Position numbers and translations under genes: made by a program
Shown here: piece after piece, positions 7,716-15,446 of the stretch
Numbering within the stretch: position 1 is the first letter of the stretch
Layout of the letters: each line of letters begins with the position of its first letter
Notes under the pieces: generated by a model
The model's database searches: none
What the model was told of the DNA's origin: nothing
What the model saw: only the letters and a program-made list of their open reading frames with translations
Assembly (NCBI GenBank): GCA_017312345.1
Contig: BLAA01000001.1
Span: forward strand, 2,604,001 to 2,668,000
Length of the DNA: 64,000 bases
Source of the DNA: Candidatus Denitrolinea symbiosum
GTDB lineage: Bacteria; Chloroflexota; Anaerolineae; Anaerolineales; Villigracilaceae
Reading direction: 5' to 3'

Positions 7716-8129
7716 ATGTCGCCCAAGATCACATTCCGTCCGTTCATTCTCCCAAACCTGATTCTCCTGCTCCTCGGCTGGGGCGGACTGTACTACCTCG
7801 CGGCGTACACCCTGCCCACCGTCTGGCCGCGCTGGGGTTTCTTCGCGCTGTGGACGGTCGCCCTCACCGCCACCGCCTTCCCTGTGGTTTACCTCATCGG
7901 CGTATATTTCTCCTCGGAGCGGGTGGAGCCGAAGACGCTGGTGCGCCGCGCGCTCTGGGTGGGCGTCTTCGGCGCGACGCTCGCCTGGCTACAACTGGCG
8001 CGCCTCGTCAACGTCTACGTGATCCTCGGCCTCGCCTTCGGGCTGATCGCTGTGGAAGCCCTCCTGCGACTGCGCGAACGGGCGCGCTGGGTCGCTCCCA
8101 AAATGGAAGATGACGACGAACCTGCGTGA
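7716..8129 (+). CDS. Small hypothetical membrane protein
   Basis: A 137-residue protein with about four hydrophobic helices (for example ILPNLILLLLGWGGLYYL and FFALWTVALTATAF) and a short acidic C-terminus. I do not recognise a family. The ATG at 7716 is 7 nt after a TATAAT box with no Shine-Dalgarno, so the transcript is probably leaderless; an in-frame ATG at 7653 lies upstream of that box and is unlikely. The 3' end overlaps selA by 20 nt, so the two genes are probably translated from one message. A role in selenium metabolism is possible but only by position. Confidence 0.65.
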   Translation: MSPKITFRPFILPNLILLLLGWGGLYYLAAYTLPTVWPRWGFFALWTVALTATAFPVVYLIGVYFSSERVEPKTLVRRALWVGVFGATLAWLQLARLVNVYVILGLAFGLIAVEALLRLRERARWVAPKMEDDDEPA

Positions 8130-9498
8130 CCTGCCCTCGGTGGAACAACTCCTCCAGACGCCGCGCCTCGCGGACCTGGTCGCGCGCTTCGGACGTCCCC
8201 TGGCCCTCGACGCCCTCCGCCTCTCCCTGAACGAGGCGCGGGACGCGGCTAAATCGGGCGTTGACCTGCCCCCGCGCGACGCCCTCGTCTCCCGCGCCGA
8301 GGCGATCCTCGACGAGTGGACGCGTCCCACGCTCCAGCCCGTCGTCAACGCCACGGGCGTCATCCTCCACACCAACCTCGGACGCGCTCCTATGAGCCGC
8401 GCCGCGCTGGACGCGATGACCCTCGCGGCGCGCGGCTACTCCAACCTCGAATTTGACCTGTCCACGGGCAAGCGCGGCTCGCGGACGGTTCACGCCGAAG
8501 CCCTGCTGCAAAAATTGACGGGCGCGGAGTCGGCGCTGGTCGTCAACAACAACGCGGGCGCGGTCCTGCTGGTCCTGTCCGCGCTGGCGAAGGGCAAACG
8601 CGTCGTCATCGCGCGGACGCAGTTGGTGGAGATCGGCGGCTCGTTCCGCGTCCCCGACGTGATGAAGCAGTCGGGCGCGAAACTCGCCGAAGTTGGCGCG
8701 ACGAACAAAGTGCATCTCAAAGATTACAAAGAAGCGCTGACCGACGGCGCGGCGATGGTCTTGCGCGCGCACCGCTCCAATTTCAAGATTGTCGGCTTCA
8801 CCGAGGAGCCTCCGCTCGAAAAGATCGCCAATCTCGCGCATGAGTTCCACGTCCCGTTCGTGGACGATCTCGGCTCGGGCGCGCTGCTCGACACCGCCAA
8901 ATTCGGCCTCGGTCACGAACCGACTGTGCAGGAATCCCTCGCCGCGGGCGCGGACCTCGTCTGCTTCTCAGGAGATAAACTCCTCGGCGGTCCGCAGGCG
9001 GGGATCATCGTCGGCAGGAAGGACCTGCTCGATAAAATCAAAAGGCATCCGCTGGCGCGCGCCGTCCGCGCGGATAAACTCTGTCTCGCCGCGCTGACCG
9101 CCACGTTGCTGCACTATCTCAAAGACGAGGCGACGCGCGAAGTCCCCGTCTGGAGGATGATCTCGATGGAGCCGCGCGCGGTCAAGGTCCGCGCGGAAGC
9201 GTGGAGGGAGAGACTCGGGCAGGGCGAGGTCGCCGCGTCCGAATCCACCATCGGCGGCGGCAGCCTCCCCGACGAGTCCATGCCCACGTTTGTGTTGTCG
9301 CTCTCGGTCAAAAATCCAGATAAGTTTTTGAAGCGGCTGCGCGAATCCAACCCGCCGATCATTGCCCGCACCGAAAACGACAAAATCCTTTTCGATCCGC
9401 GTACTGTCTTGGAAGAACAGGATGCTATATTGGTAGAATCTTTATCGCGAATGACGCGAATGAGCGAACCCTTGCGCCGTCCGCAAGGGCAGGTGTGA
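8110..9498 (+). CDS. selA: L-seryl-tRNA(Sec) selenium transferase
   Basis: A PLP enzyme converting seryl-tRNA(Sec) to selenocysteinyl-tRNA(Sec) with selenophosphate. The 462-residue protein is full length, with N-terminal PSVEQLLQ, the VVNATGVILHTNLGRAP block, and the PLP lysine in FSGDKLLGGPQAG (Lys290). The start ATG at 8110 lies inside the preceding gene. The last ~15 residues (from MTRMSEPLRR) are encoded by a GCGAATGAC-type repeat and a hairpin that belong to the left flank of the adjacent GxxExxY element, so the natural C-terminus was probably replaced by an insertion. No selB, selD or tRNA-Sec is visible in the window. The YqeC-MobA fusion nearby supports selenium use. Confidence 0.92.
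   Translation: MTTNLRDLPSVEQLLQTPRLADLVARFGRPLALDALRLSLNEARDAAKSGVDLPPRDALVSRAEAILDEWTRPTLQPVVNATGVILHTNLGRAPMSRAALDAMTLAARGYSNLEFDLSTGKRGSRTVHAEALLQKLTGAESALVVNNNAGAVLLVLSALAKGKRVVIARTQLVEIGGSFRVPDVMKQSGAKLAEVGATNKVHLKDYKEALTDGAAMVLRAHRSNFKIVGFTEEPPLEKIANLAHEFHVPFVDDLGSGALLDTAKFGLGHEPTVQESLAAGADLVCFSGDKLLGGPQAGIIVGRKDLLDKIKRHPLARAVRADKLCLAALTATLLHYLKDEATREVPVWRMISMEPRAVKVRAEAWRERLGQGEVAASESTIGGGSLPDESMPTFVLSLSVKNPDKFLKRLRESNPPIIARTENDKILFDPRTVLEEQDAILVESLSRMTRMSEPLRRPQGQV
9445..9468. repeat. Left inverted repeat of the GxxExxY cassette
   Basis: Reads TCGCGAATGACGCGAATG followed by AGCGAA. It is the approximate reverse complement of the sequence at 9966-9998 (about 19 of 23 positions agree). 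It lies inside the last codons of selA and is followed by a perfect 8-bp stem-loop CCCTTGCG/CGCAAGGG at 9469-9489. Confidence 0.6.
9469..9489 (+). other. Perfect 8-bp stem-loop at the selA 3' end
   Basis: CCCTTGCG and CGCAAGGG pair around a CCGTC loop, between the left inverted repeat and the GxxExxY gene. It ends 9 nt before the selA stop codon. No T tract follows, so an intrinsic terminator is unlikely. Confidence 0.5.
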
Positions 9499-9516
9499 CG
9501 GAAATGTCGAGGAAAT

Positions 9517-9960
9517 ATGACTGACAATCACATCATCGAAAAAGAATTGTCGCATCGGATCATGGCAGCCGCGTTTGCAGTGCATAATAAACTTGGGCCT
9601 GGGTATCCAGAAAAAGTTTACGATGAAGCAATGGATCGCGAGTTGCCTCTGCATGGAGTGACGGTTGAGAGTCAGAAAAAAATCACCTTGATGTACGACG
9701 GTAAGCCGTTGAGCGAATTTGTTTTGGACAAAGTAGTGGACGGACGGGTAATTCTCGAATTGAAGGCAGTGAGTAAAATTCTCCCGATTTATCAGCAGCA
9801 GGCTCTGTCTTATTTGAAAGCAACAGGGTTGCAACTTGCCATCGTGATAAATTTTGGCGCATCCCGCGTTCAATCCTCTCGCGTAGTTTACACAAAAGGG
9901 AAAGCGTTCGTTCCGAAAACCTTCCCCGAATTGCGCGAGCCTCCTGTGACGCTTGATTAA
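9517..9960 (+). CDS. GxxExxY-family protein (PD-(D/E)XK nuclease-like)
   Basis: A 147-residue protein carrying the family signature GYPEKVY at residues 29-35. Downstream, DKVVDGRVILELKAV (71-85) supplies the D...ExK pattern (E81, K83) and QQQALSYL a conserved Gln, as expected for the PD-(D/E)XK nuclease fold that includes this family. The biochemical role of GxxExxY proteins is not established to my knowledge. The gene is clearly richer in A+T than selA and the peptidase gene beside it, and inverted GCGAAT-type repeats lie on both sides. These are signs of a transferred cassette. GxxExxY genes are known to be patchily distributed in bacteria; mobility here is inferred. Confidence 0.8.
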   Translation: MTDNHIIEKELSHRIMAAAFAVHNKLGPGYPEKVYDEAMDRELPLHGVTVESQKKITLMYDGKPLSEFVLDKVVDGRVILELKAVSKILPIYQQQALSYLKATGLQLAIVINFGASRVQSSRVVYTKGKAFVPKTFPELREPPVTLD

Positions 9961-9965
9961 GAATA

Positions 9966-9998
9966 TTCGCGCCATTCGCATTATTCGCGAAATTCGCG
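9966..9998. repeat. Right inverted repeat of the GxxExxY cassette
   Basis: Contains four TTCGC units (TTCGCGCCATTCGCATTATT and onward). Its reverse complement matches the left repeat at 9445-9468. It begins 6 nt after the GxxExxY stop codon and ends 34 nt before the peptidase gene. Confidence 0.6.
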
Positions 9999-10031
9999 TT
10001 AAAACATCATCTCATCTTAAGGACCTCTTTC

Positions 10032-11279
10032 ATGAAATCAGACCTCGACGCCCTCATGCAAGCCCGCAGCCTCGACGCCGTCCTCGTCGTCGGCAACGCC
10101 GAACACAATCCGCCCATGTACTACCTGACGGGCGGCGGACACGTCAGCCACGCAACCGTCATCAAAAAACGCGGGGAGGAAGCCGCGTACTTCCACAACG
10201 ACATGGAACGGGACGAAGCCGCCAAAAGCGGACTGCGCCTGATTCCCTACAGCAAGTACGATTACGACGCGCTCTACAAAGAAGCGGACGGCGACCTGCT
10301 GCTGGCGAGCGCGCTGCGCTATCGGATGATATTCGAGGAACTGGGTTTGACGCGCGGACGCGTGGGCGTGTACGGTTTCTACGATCTGAGCGCGGTCTTC
10401 GGGACGCTCTCGCGCCTGCAAAAACTTCTCCCCGAATTGGAATTCGTCGGCGAGCCGCGCGAGGACTCGATCTTCATGCGCGCCATGGAGACGAAGGACG
10501 CGGCCGAGGTGGAGCGCATCCGCAGGATGGGGCGAATCACCACGACGGTGGTCGGCAAGACGCGCGACTATCTGACCGAGCGCGACGTGCGCGCCGACGA
10601 AGTCCTGCTCAAAGAAGACGGCTCCCCGCTGACCGTGGGCGACGTCCACGCGAAGATTCGCCTGTGGGTGGCGGAACAGGGCGCGGAACTGCCGTCGGGA
10701 TTCATCTTCGCCATCGGACGCGACGCGGGCGTCCCGCACTCGACGGGCAATCCCGCCGATCTGATGCGCCTCGGGCAGACCATCGTCTTCGACATTTATC
10801 CCGCCGAAGCGGGCGGCGGCTACTACTACGACTTCACGCGCACGTGGAGTCTCGGTTACGCCGCGCCCGAAGCGCAGGAACTGTACGACCAGGTCAAGGA
10901 AATTTTCGACAAATTGATGGACAACTTCGACGTGAACGCGCCGTTCAAGCATTATCACAAGATGACGTGCGAGTACTTCGAATCCAAAGGCCACCAGTCG
11001 CCGCTCAACACGAAAGCGCCGGTGGAGGGATACGTCCACAGCCTGGGACACGGCGTCGGCCTCAACATCCACGAGCGGCCGTTCAGCGGACTCACCGCGG
11101 GCGACGATCAGCGTCTCGCGCCAGGCGTGGTCGTCACCTCCGAGCCTGGACTCTACTATCCCGAAAAAGGCATGGGCTTCCGCATCGAAGACACGCTCTG
11201 GGTGCGCCCCGACGGGACGATTGAAACCCTCGCGGACTACCCGTACGATTTTGTCCTGCCGATGAAAAAATGGAAGTAG
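10032..11279 (+). CDS. M24-family metallopeptidase (Xaa-Pro aminopeptidase-like)
   Basis: A 415-residue pita-bread-fold peptidase, predicted to remove N-terminal residues before proline. An N-terminal creatinase-like domain is followed by the catalytic domain with the five metal ligands: Asp in VFDIYP, Asp in YYDFTRTW, His in SLGHGVGLNIHE, Glu in TSEPGLYY and Glu in FRIEDT. AAGGACC lies about 10 nt before the ATG. It is paralogous in fold to the shorter M24 protein at 15447. The gene stands alone between the GxxExxY element and the heptamer array; no operon partner is evident. Confidence 0.85.
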   Translation: MKSDLDALMQARSLDAVLVVGNAEHNPPMYYLTGGGHVSHATVIKKRGEEAAYFHNDMERDEAAKSGLRLIPYSKYDYDALYKEADGDLLLASALRYRMIFEELGLTRGRVGVYGFYDLSAVFGTLSRLQKLLPELEFVGEPREDSIFMRAMETKDAAEVERIRRMGRITTTVVGKTRDYLTERDVRADEVLLKEDGSPLTVGDVHAKIRLWVAEQGAELPSGFIFAIGRDAGVPHSTGNPADLMRLGQTIVFDIYPAEAGGGYYYDFTRTWSLGYAAPEAQELYDQVKEIFDKLMDNFDVNAPFKHYHKMTCEYFESKGHQSPLNTKAPVEGYVHSLGHGVGLNIHERPFSGLTAGDDQRLAPGVVVTSEPGLYYPEKGMGFRIEDTLWVRPDGTIETLADYPYDFVLPMKKWK

Positions 11280-11308
11280 GACAAACCGCTGAGTTGTCTA
11301 ACCAGCCG

Positions 11309-11392
11309 AATCTCCAATCTCCAATCTCTAATCTCTAATCACCAATCTCCAACCTCTAGTCTCTAATCACCAATCACCAATCACTACTCCCC
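11309..11392. repeat. Twelve tandem 7-bp units (consensus AATCTCC) ending at the tsaD start codon
   Basis: Read in exact steps of seven the units are AATCTCC, AATCTCC, AATCTCT, AATCTCT, AATCACC, AATCTCC, AACCTCT, AGTCTCT, AATCACC, AATCACC, AATCACT, ACTCCCC. Position 11393 is the A of the tsaD ATG, with no interruption. The array leaves no room for a Shine-Dalgarno sequence. Confidence 0.85.
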
Positions 11393-12421
11393 ATGACCAA
11401 CCTCCCTCCCGCCCGTCTCCTCGCCATCGAAACCTCCTGCGACGAAACCGCCGCGGCCGTCGTCGAAAACGGACGCGCCCTGGTTTCCTCCGTCGTCGCC
11501 TCGCAGATGGAACTCCACGCGCGCTACGGCGGCGTCTATCCCGAAGTGGCCTCGCGCCAGCATGTGCTGTCCATCGTACCGGTCGTCGAGCAGGCGTTGG
11601 CGCAGGCGCACATCACCCTCGCCGACGTGGACGCGGTCGCGGTCACGCGCGGGCCCGGGCTGGCTGGGTCGCTCGTCGTCGGCGTGAACGCGGCCAAAGG
11701 TCTCGCGCTCGGCGCGGGGATTCCGCTCGTCGGCGTGAACCATCTCGAAGGCCACGTCTACTCCGCCTGGGTTTACGACGCGGACGAACCTCCGCATCCC
11801 GAACCGCAATTCCCCCTGCTGGCGCTGCTCGTCTCGGGCGGACACACCGAACTGAACCTGATGACCGACCACCTGACCTATCGGCGACTCGGCTCCACCC
11901 TCGACGACGCGGCGGGCGAGGCCTTCGACAAGGTGGCGCGGCTGCTGGGACTCGCCTACCCGGGCGGGCCGTCCATCCAGAAAGCCGCGGAGGACGGCGA
12001 CCCGAAGCGCTTCAAATTTCCGCGCGCCCGCCTCGAAGGGACGTGGGACTTCTCGTTCAGCGGGATCAAAACCGCCGTCCTGTATGAGACGAGGAACTTC
12101 GAGAAGGCGGGCAAGTCCATCCCGGTCGCGGACATGGCCGCGAGTTTCCAGGCTGCCGTCGTTGACGTGTTGTTCGACAAAACCCTGGCCGCGGCGCGCG
12201 AATTCGGCGTGAAGGAAATCCTCGTGGCGGGCGGCGTCTCGGCCAACCGCGCCTTGCGCCAGGCCTTCAAAGCGCAGGCGGAGTTCCCTGTCCACGTCCC
12301 GCGTCTCTCGCTCTGTACCGACAATGCCGCCATGATCGGCGCGGCGGGATACTTCCGCTACGCGCTCGGGCGCGTCAGCGAGTTGGATATGGACGTCCAG
12401 CCGACCTGGCCGCTGTCGTGA
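11393..12421 (+). CDS. tsaD: tRNA N6-adenosine threonylcarbamoyltransferase
   Basis: Transfers the threonylcarbamoyl group to A37 of ANN-decoding tRNAs, working with TsaB and TsaE (not in the window). The 342-residue protein has the typical AIETSCDETA (11-20) and the metal-binding HLEGH, with His117 and His121. SGGHTEL, GEAFDKVARLLGL and the C-terminal CTDNAAMIG are also present. It is full length. The start codon directly follows a 12-unit heptamer array instead of a ribosome-binding site, which is odd for an essential gene. A bidirectional terminator separates it from the convergent pncC gene. Confidence 0.95.
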   Translation: MTNLPPARLLAIETSCDETAAAVVENGRALVSSVVASQMELHARYGGVYPEVASRQHVLSIVPVVEQALAQAHITLADVDAVAVTRGPGLAGSLVVGVNAAKGLALGAGIPLVGVNHLEGHVYSAWVYDADEPPHPEPQFPLLALLVSGGHTELNLMTDHLTYRRLGSTLDDAAGEAFDKVARLLGLAYPGGPSIQKAAEDGDPKRFKFPRARLEGTWDFSFSGIKTAVLYETRNFEKAGKSIPVADMAASFQAAVVDVLFDKTLAAAREFGVKEILVAGGVSANRALRQAFKAQAEFPVHVPRLSLCTDNAAMIGAAGYFRYALGRVSELDMDVQPTWPLS

Positions 12422-12429
12422 AAAAGCAG

Positions 12430-12456
12430 AACCCCGTTTTTCAGGAAAACGGGGTT
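12430..12456. terminator. Bidirectional terminator between tsaD and pncC
   Basis: AACCCCGTTTT and AAAACGGGGTT form an 11-bp stem around a TCAGG loop, lying between the two convergent stop codons. The A/T-rich ends of the stem give U-rich tails in both directions. Confidence 0.8.
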
Positions 12457-12461
12457 TCGTG

Positions 12462-12953
12462 TTATTTCTCCAGATACTCGATTGCCATTTTGATCGCCTG
12501 CTCCGCCGAGAGGACTTTGTTCTCCCTCCGATCCCCCTTCCAATAAAACACCTCCGCCTGTTCGCCCTCGGGCGTGACCAGCCCGATCCACGTCGTGCCG
12601 ACGGGTTTTTGCGGCAGCCCGCCGCCCGGTCCCGCGATCCCGCTGACCGAGATGGCGACGTCCGCGCCGAGGGCGTTCCGAGCGCCGCGCGCCATCTCCA
12701 GGACGGTCTCGCGGCTGACCGCGCCGTAGCGCTGAAGCGTATCCCACGAGACGCCGAGGCTGGCGACCTTGGCCTCGTACGCGTACGAGACGAATCCGCC
12801 GAGGAAATATTCGGAAGAACCGGGCGTGTCGGTGATTCGGTCGGCGACCAAACCGCCCGTGCAGGATTCGGCGGTGGCGAGTTTCCATCCGCGTTCGCGG
12901 AGCAATTGTCCAAGCAGGGATTCCAGTGTGGGTTGCAAAGTTTTCTCCGTCAT
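12462..12953 (-). CDS. pncC: Nicotinamide-nucleotide amidase (CinA C-terminal domain protein)
   Basis: Hydrolyses nicotinamide mononucleotide to nicotinate mononucleotide plus ammonia in pyridine nucleotide recycling. At 163 residues it is the stand-alone CinA/PncC domain: TAESCTGGLVADRITDTPGS, with the catalytic serine in ESCTGG, and SVSGIAGPGGG. The N-terminal CinA (MoCF) domain is absent, as in E. coli PncC. The ATG at 12953 has a TATAAT box 12 nt upstream (12966-12971) and no Shine-Dalgarno, implying a very short leader. Confidence 0.9.
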   Translation of the reverse strand: MTEKTLQPTLESLLGQLLRERGWKLATAESCTGGLVADRITDTPGSSEYFLGGFVSYAYEAKVASLGVSWDTLQRYGAVSRETVLEMARGARNALGADVAISVSGIAGPGGGLPQKPVGTTWIGLVTPEGEQAEVFYWKGDRRENKVLSAEQAIKMAIEYLEK

Positions 12954-12965
12954 AGAATAGTCGGG

Positions 12966-12971
12966 ATTATA
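12966..12971 (-). promoter_or_regulatory. -10 box (TATAAT) of pncC, 12 nt before the start codon
   Basis: The minus strand reads TATAATCCCGACTATTCT and then the ATG. This leaves a leader of about 5 nt at most. Confidence 0.5.
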
Positions 12972-13038
12972 CCTGTATCTGTTTTCGCGCGGAAAGGCGG
13001 TACAATAAAAAAACCGACAGGAACTGTCGGTCTCGTTG

Positions 13039-13111
13039 AGCCACAGACGAGATTTGAACTCGTGACCGGTCGATTACGAATCGACTGCTCTACCAGCTGA
13101 GCTACTGTGGC
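13039..13111 (-). tRNA. tRNA-Thr (anticodon CGT)
   Basis: Read on the minus strand, a 7-bp acceptor stem GCCACAG/CTGTGGC closes a cloverleaf. It has the D arm GCTCAGCTGGTAGAGC, an anticodon stem GTCGA/TCGAC with loop TTCGTAA (anticodon CGT) and a T arm ACGAG-TTCAAAT-CTCGT. The discriminator base is T and CCA is not encoded. A TATAAT box at 13126-13131 lies 14 nt upstream. Confidence 0.93.
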
Positions 13112-13125
13112 GTACAAGCGGCGGG

Positions 13126-13131
13126 ATTATA
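13126..13131 (-). promoter_or_regulatory. -10 box (TATAAT) of tRNA-Thr
   Basis: TATAAT on the minus strand, followed 14 nt later by the first base of the mature tRNA. This is consistent with a short 5' leader removed by RNase P. Confidence 0.55.
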
Positions 13132-13181
13132 CAAGATTACGCTTAAACCCGCAAGTTTTCTCCGCCGCGTCCTGCCAGCGA

Positions 13182-13233
13182 CTACTCTCTACTCTCTACT
13201 CTCTGTTCTCTGTTCTCTCATCGCCAACTCTCC
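13182..13233. repeat. Pyrimidine-rich 7-bp tandem array before a glycosyltransferase gene
   Basis: Units of about seven bases (CTACTCT three times, CTGTTCT twice, then degenerate CTCATCG, CCAACTC) run up to the ATG at 13234. Base composition, period and position resemble the array before tsaD, but the unit sequence differs. Confidence 0.7.
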
Positions 13234-14499
13234 ATGAATATCGCCATGCTCTCCTACCACACCTGTCCGCTTGCCACGCTTGGGGGCAAGGACACGGGCG
13301 GGATGAACGTCTACGTGCGCGACCTGACGCGGGCGCTCGGTCCGCTCGGTATCCACGTGGACGTGTTCACGCGCTCGCAGGACGAGCATGTGCCGCACGT
13401 GCTGCACGACCTCGGCTATGGCAACCGCGTCGTCCACGTTCCGGCTGGCCCGGAGACGCCTCTCCCCAAGCGCGAACTGGCGGGATACATCCCCCAATTC
13501 GTGGACGGCATCCGCCGCTTCGCCGAGGAAAAAAGAATCCATTACGACGTCATCCACAGCCACTACTGGATGTCCGGTCTCGCGGCCGCCTCTCTCGCGG
13601 ACCTCTGGCCGGGGACGCCCATCCTGCACATGTTCCACACCCTGGGCGAGATGAAGAACCGCATCGCGCGCAGCGACGCGGAACGCGAGGGCGCATACCG
13701 TATTGAGGGAGAGAAACGCGTTCTGAAACGCGCCGACCGCGTCATCGTCGCGACCGAGGCGGAGAAGGCGCAGCTGCAATGGCTGTACAAAGGCGACGTC
13801 CGCAAAATGGAGATTATCCCGCCCGGCGTGGACGTCAGCCATTTCTATCCTATCCCGAAGGACGAGGCGCGGCAGTTCATCGGCCTCGAACCCGACCAGC
13901 GCATGGTGTTGTTCGTCGGGCGGATCGAACCGCTCAAAGGCGTGGACACGCTCATCCGCGCCATGTCGTGCGTGAAGTTCCAGGGACTCGGGCATCCCGT
14001 CTACCTGGCGATCATCGGCGGCGAGCCGGACGCCGACCCCGACAAAATGACCGCCGAGATGGCGCGCCTGCAACAACTCTGCGACGACCTGTGCATGGGG
14101 CAGACGGTGGTCTTTCTCGGCAAGCGCGCGCAGGATACGCTGCCGTATTACTATTCGGCCGCGGAAGCGCTGATGATGCCTTCCTTCTACGAGTCGTTTG
14201 GGATGGTGGCGCTGGAGGCCATGGCCTGCGGGACGCCCGTCGTCGCCTCGCAGGTGGGCGGACTGGCCTTCCTCGTCCGCGACGGCGAGACCGGGTTCAC
14301 CGTCCCCGAAGGCGACCCGTCCGCGCTGTGCGACAAATTGACCCTGCTGCTGGGCGACCGCGCCTTGCGCGAGCGGATGGGAGCCTGCGCCGAGCGCTAC
14401 GCGCAGGAATACCGCTGGGAGAAGATCGCCGGGCAGATCGCGGACGCGTACGCCAGCGCGCTGAGCGAAAGGCTTAAAGAACGGGCGGATTCGGGATAA
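13234..14499 (+). CDS. GT4-family glycosyltransferase (MshA / sucrose-phosphate-synthase-like)
   Basis: A 421-residue retaining glycosyltransferase with a GT-B fold. The N-terminal domain begins MNIAMLSYHTCPLATLGGKD with the acceptor loop GGMNVYVRDL. The C-terminal domain has FVGRIEPLKGVDTLI and the nucleotide-sugar motif ESFGMVALEAMACGTPVV. The length and the N-terminal GGMNVYV loop resemble MshA and related UDP-sugar transferases more than capsule GT4 enzymes, but the donor and acceptor cannot be read. The start codon follows the heptamer array without a Shine-Dalgarno sequence. The following SDR gene begins 83 nt later on the same strand. Confidence 0.82.
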   Translation: MNIAMLSYHTCPLATLGGKDTGGMNVYVRDLTRALGPLGIHVDVFTRSQDEHVPHVLHDLGYGNRVVHVPAGPETPLPKRELAGYIPQFVDGIRRFAEEKRIHYDVIHSHYWMSGLAAASLADLWPGTPILHMFHTLGEMKNRIARSDAEREGAYRIEGEKRVLKRADRVIVATEAEKAQLQWLYKGDVRKMEIIPPGVDVSHFYPIPKDEARQFIGLEPDQRMVLFVGRIEPLKGVDTLIRAMSCVKFQGLGHPVYLAIIGGEPDADPDKMTAEMARLQQLCDDLCMGQTVVFLGKRAQDTLPYYYSAAEALMMPSFYESFGMVALEAMACGTPVVASQVGGLAFLVRDGETGFTVPEGDPSALCDKLTLLLGDRALRERMGACAERYAQEYRWEKIAGQIADAYASALSERLKERADSG

Positions 14500-14582
14500 A
14501 ATAGCCTTGCCCCCGCGGATCATTTTGAGTGACGCTCGCCGTCCGCGGAGCGACTTTAAAATTCCCGCTACGGATACTTGCC

Positions 14583-15398
14583 ATGACCATTGATCTTAAA
14601 GGTAAAGTTGTACTCATCACCGGCGCGTCCTCCGGCTTCGGCATGGACGCGGCGCGGCTCTTCGCGGAAGAGGGCTGCAGCGTCGTCCTCGCAGCGCGGC
14701 GCATAGACCGCCTGCAGGAACTGGCCGCCTCCATTCAGGCGCGCGGCGGCGAGGCGTTCGCCGTCCCGGTGGACGTGGCCGCCCGCGAAGAAATCGAAGT
14801 CATGGTCGAGACCGTCCTCGACCTCTACGAGCGGGTGGACATCCTCTTCAACAACGCGGGCTTCGGACGCATCATCTGGAACGACAACATGACCGCCGAG
14901 CGCGATATCGAAACCCAACTCAAAGTCAATCTGCTCGGCCTCATCTACGTCACTCACGCCATCCTGCCGTCCATGCTCGAACGCCGCAGCGGACACATCA
15001 TCAACATGTCTTCCGTCGCGGGCTGGATCGCGCCGCCCACCTACACCATCTACTCCGCCAGCAAATACGGCGTGCGCGGCTTCACCGACGCCCTGCGCCG
15101 CGAAGCGCGGCCCTTCGGCGTCAACGTCTCCGGCATTTACCCCGGTCCCGCCAAAACCGAATTCGGCCAGCACACAGGCGATCATCCCATGAAGAAATCC
15201 GCCCTGCGGCGCTACTTCCGCTCGATGACCTCCGAGCAGGTCGCGGAACGCGTCGTCGAAATCGCCAAACGTCCGCGCCGCGCCGTCGTCATGCCGTGGT
15301 ACTACAACCTCGCCATCTGGGCTGATTGGTACACGCCCTGGTTCGTGGACTGGATCACCGAGTCCGCGCTGACGAAGAAAAGGCACAAATATAAATAA
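14583..15398 (+). CDS. Short-chain dehydrogenase/reductase
   Basis: A 271-residue classical SDR oxidoreductase. The Rossmann motif TGASSGFG is at 13-20, the NNAG at 90-93, and the catalytic residues are Ser144, Tyr157 and Lys161 (YSASK). An arginine pair in AARRID after the second strand suggests NADP(H) preference, which is an inference. A C-terminal extension with two tryptophan-rich hydrophobic segments could attach the protein to the membrane. An upstream in-frame ATG at 14529 exists, but family similarity starts at 14583. The substrate is unknown. Confidence 0.83.
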   Translation: MTIDLKGKVVLITGASSGFGMDAARLFAEEGCSVVLAARRIDRLQELAASIQARGGEAFAVPVDVAAREEIEVMVETVLDLYERVDILFNNAGFGRIIWNDNMTAERDIETQLKVNLLGLIYVTHAILPSMLERRSGHIINMSSVAGWIAPPTYTIYSASKYGVRGFTDALRREARPFGVNVSGIYPGPAKTEFGQHTGDHPMKKSALRRYFRSMTSEQVAERVVEIAKRPRRAVVMPWYYNLAIWADWYTPWFVDWITESALTKKRHKYK

Positions 15399-15446
15399 CG
15401 GCGGACTTCGACCGTCCGACCGACGACTATCCGACCAGGAGACTCC

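Noticed and set aside
11309..11392. CRISPR or iteron origin for the heptamer array
   Set aside because: Units are contiguous 7-mers without spacers, and no replication-initiator gene or DnaA-box cluster lies nearby.
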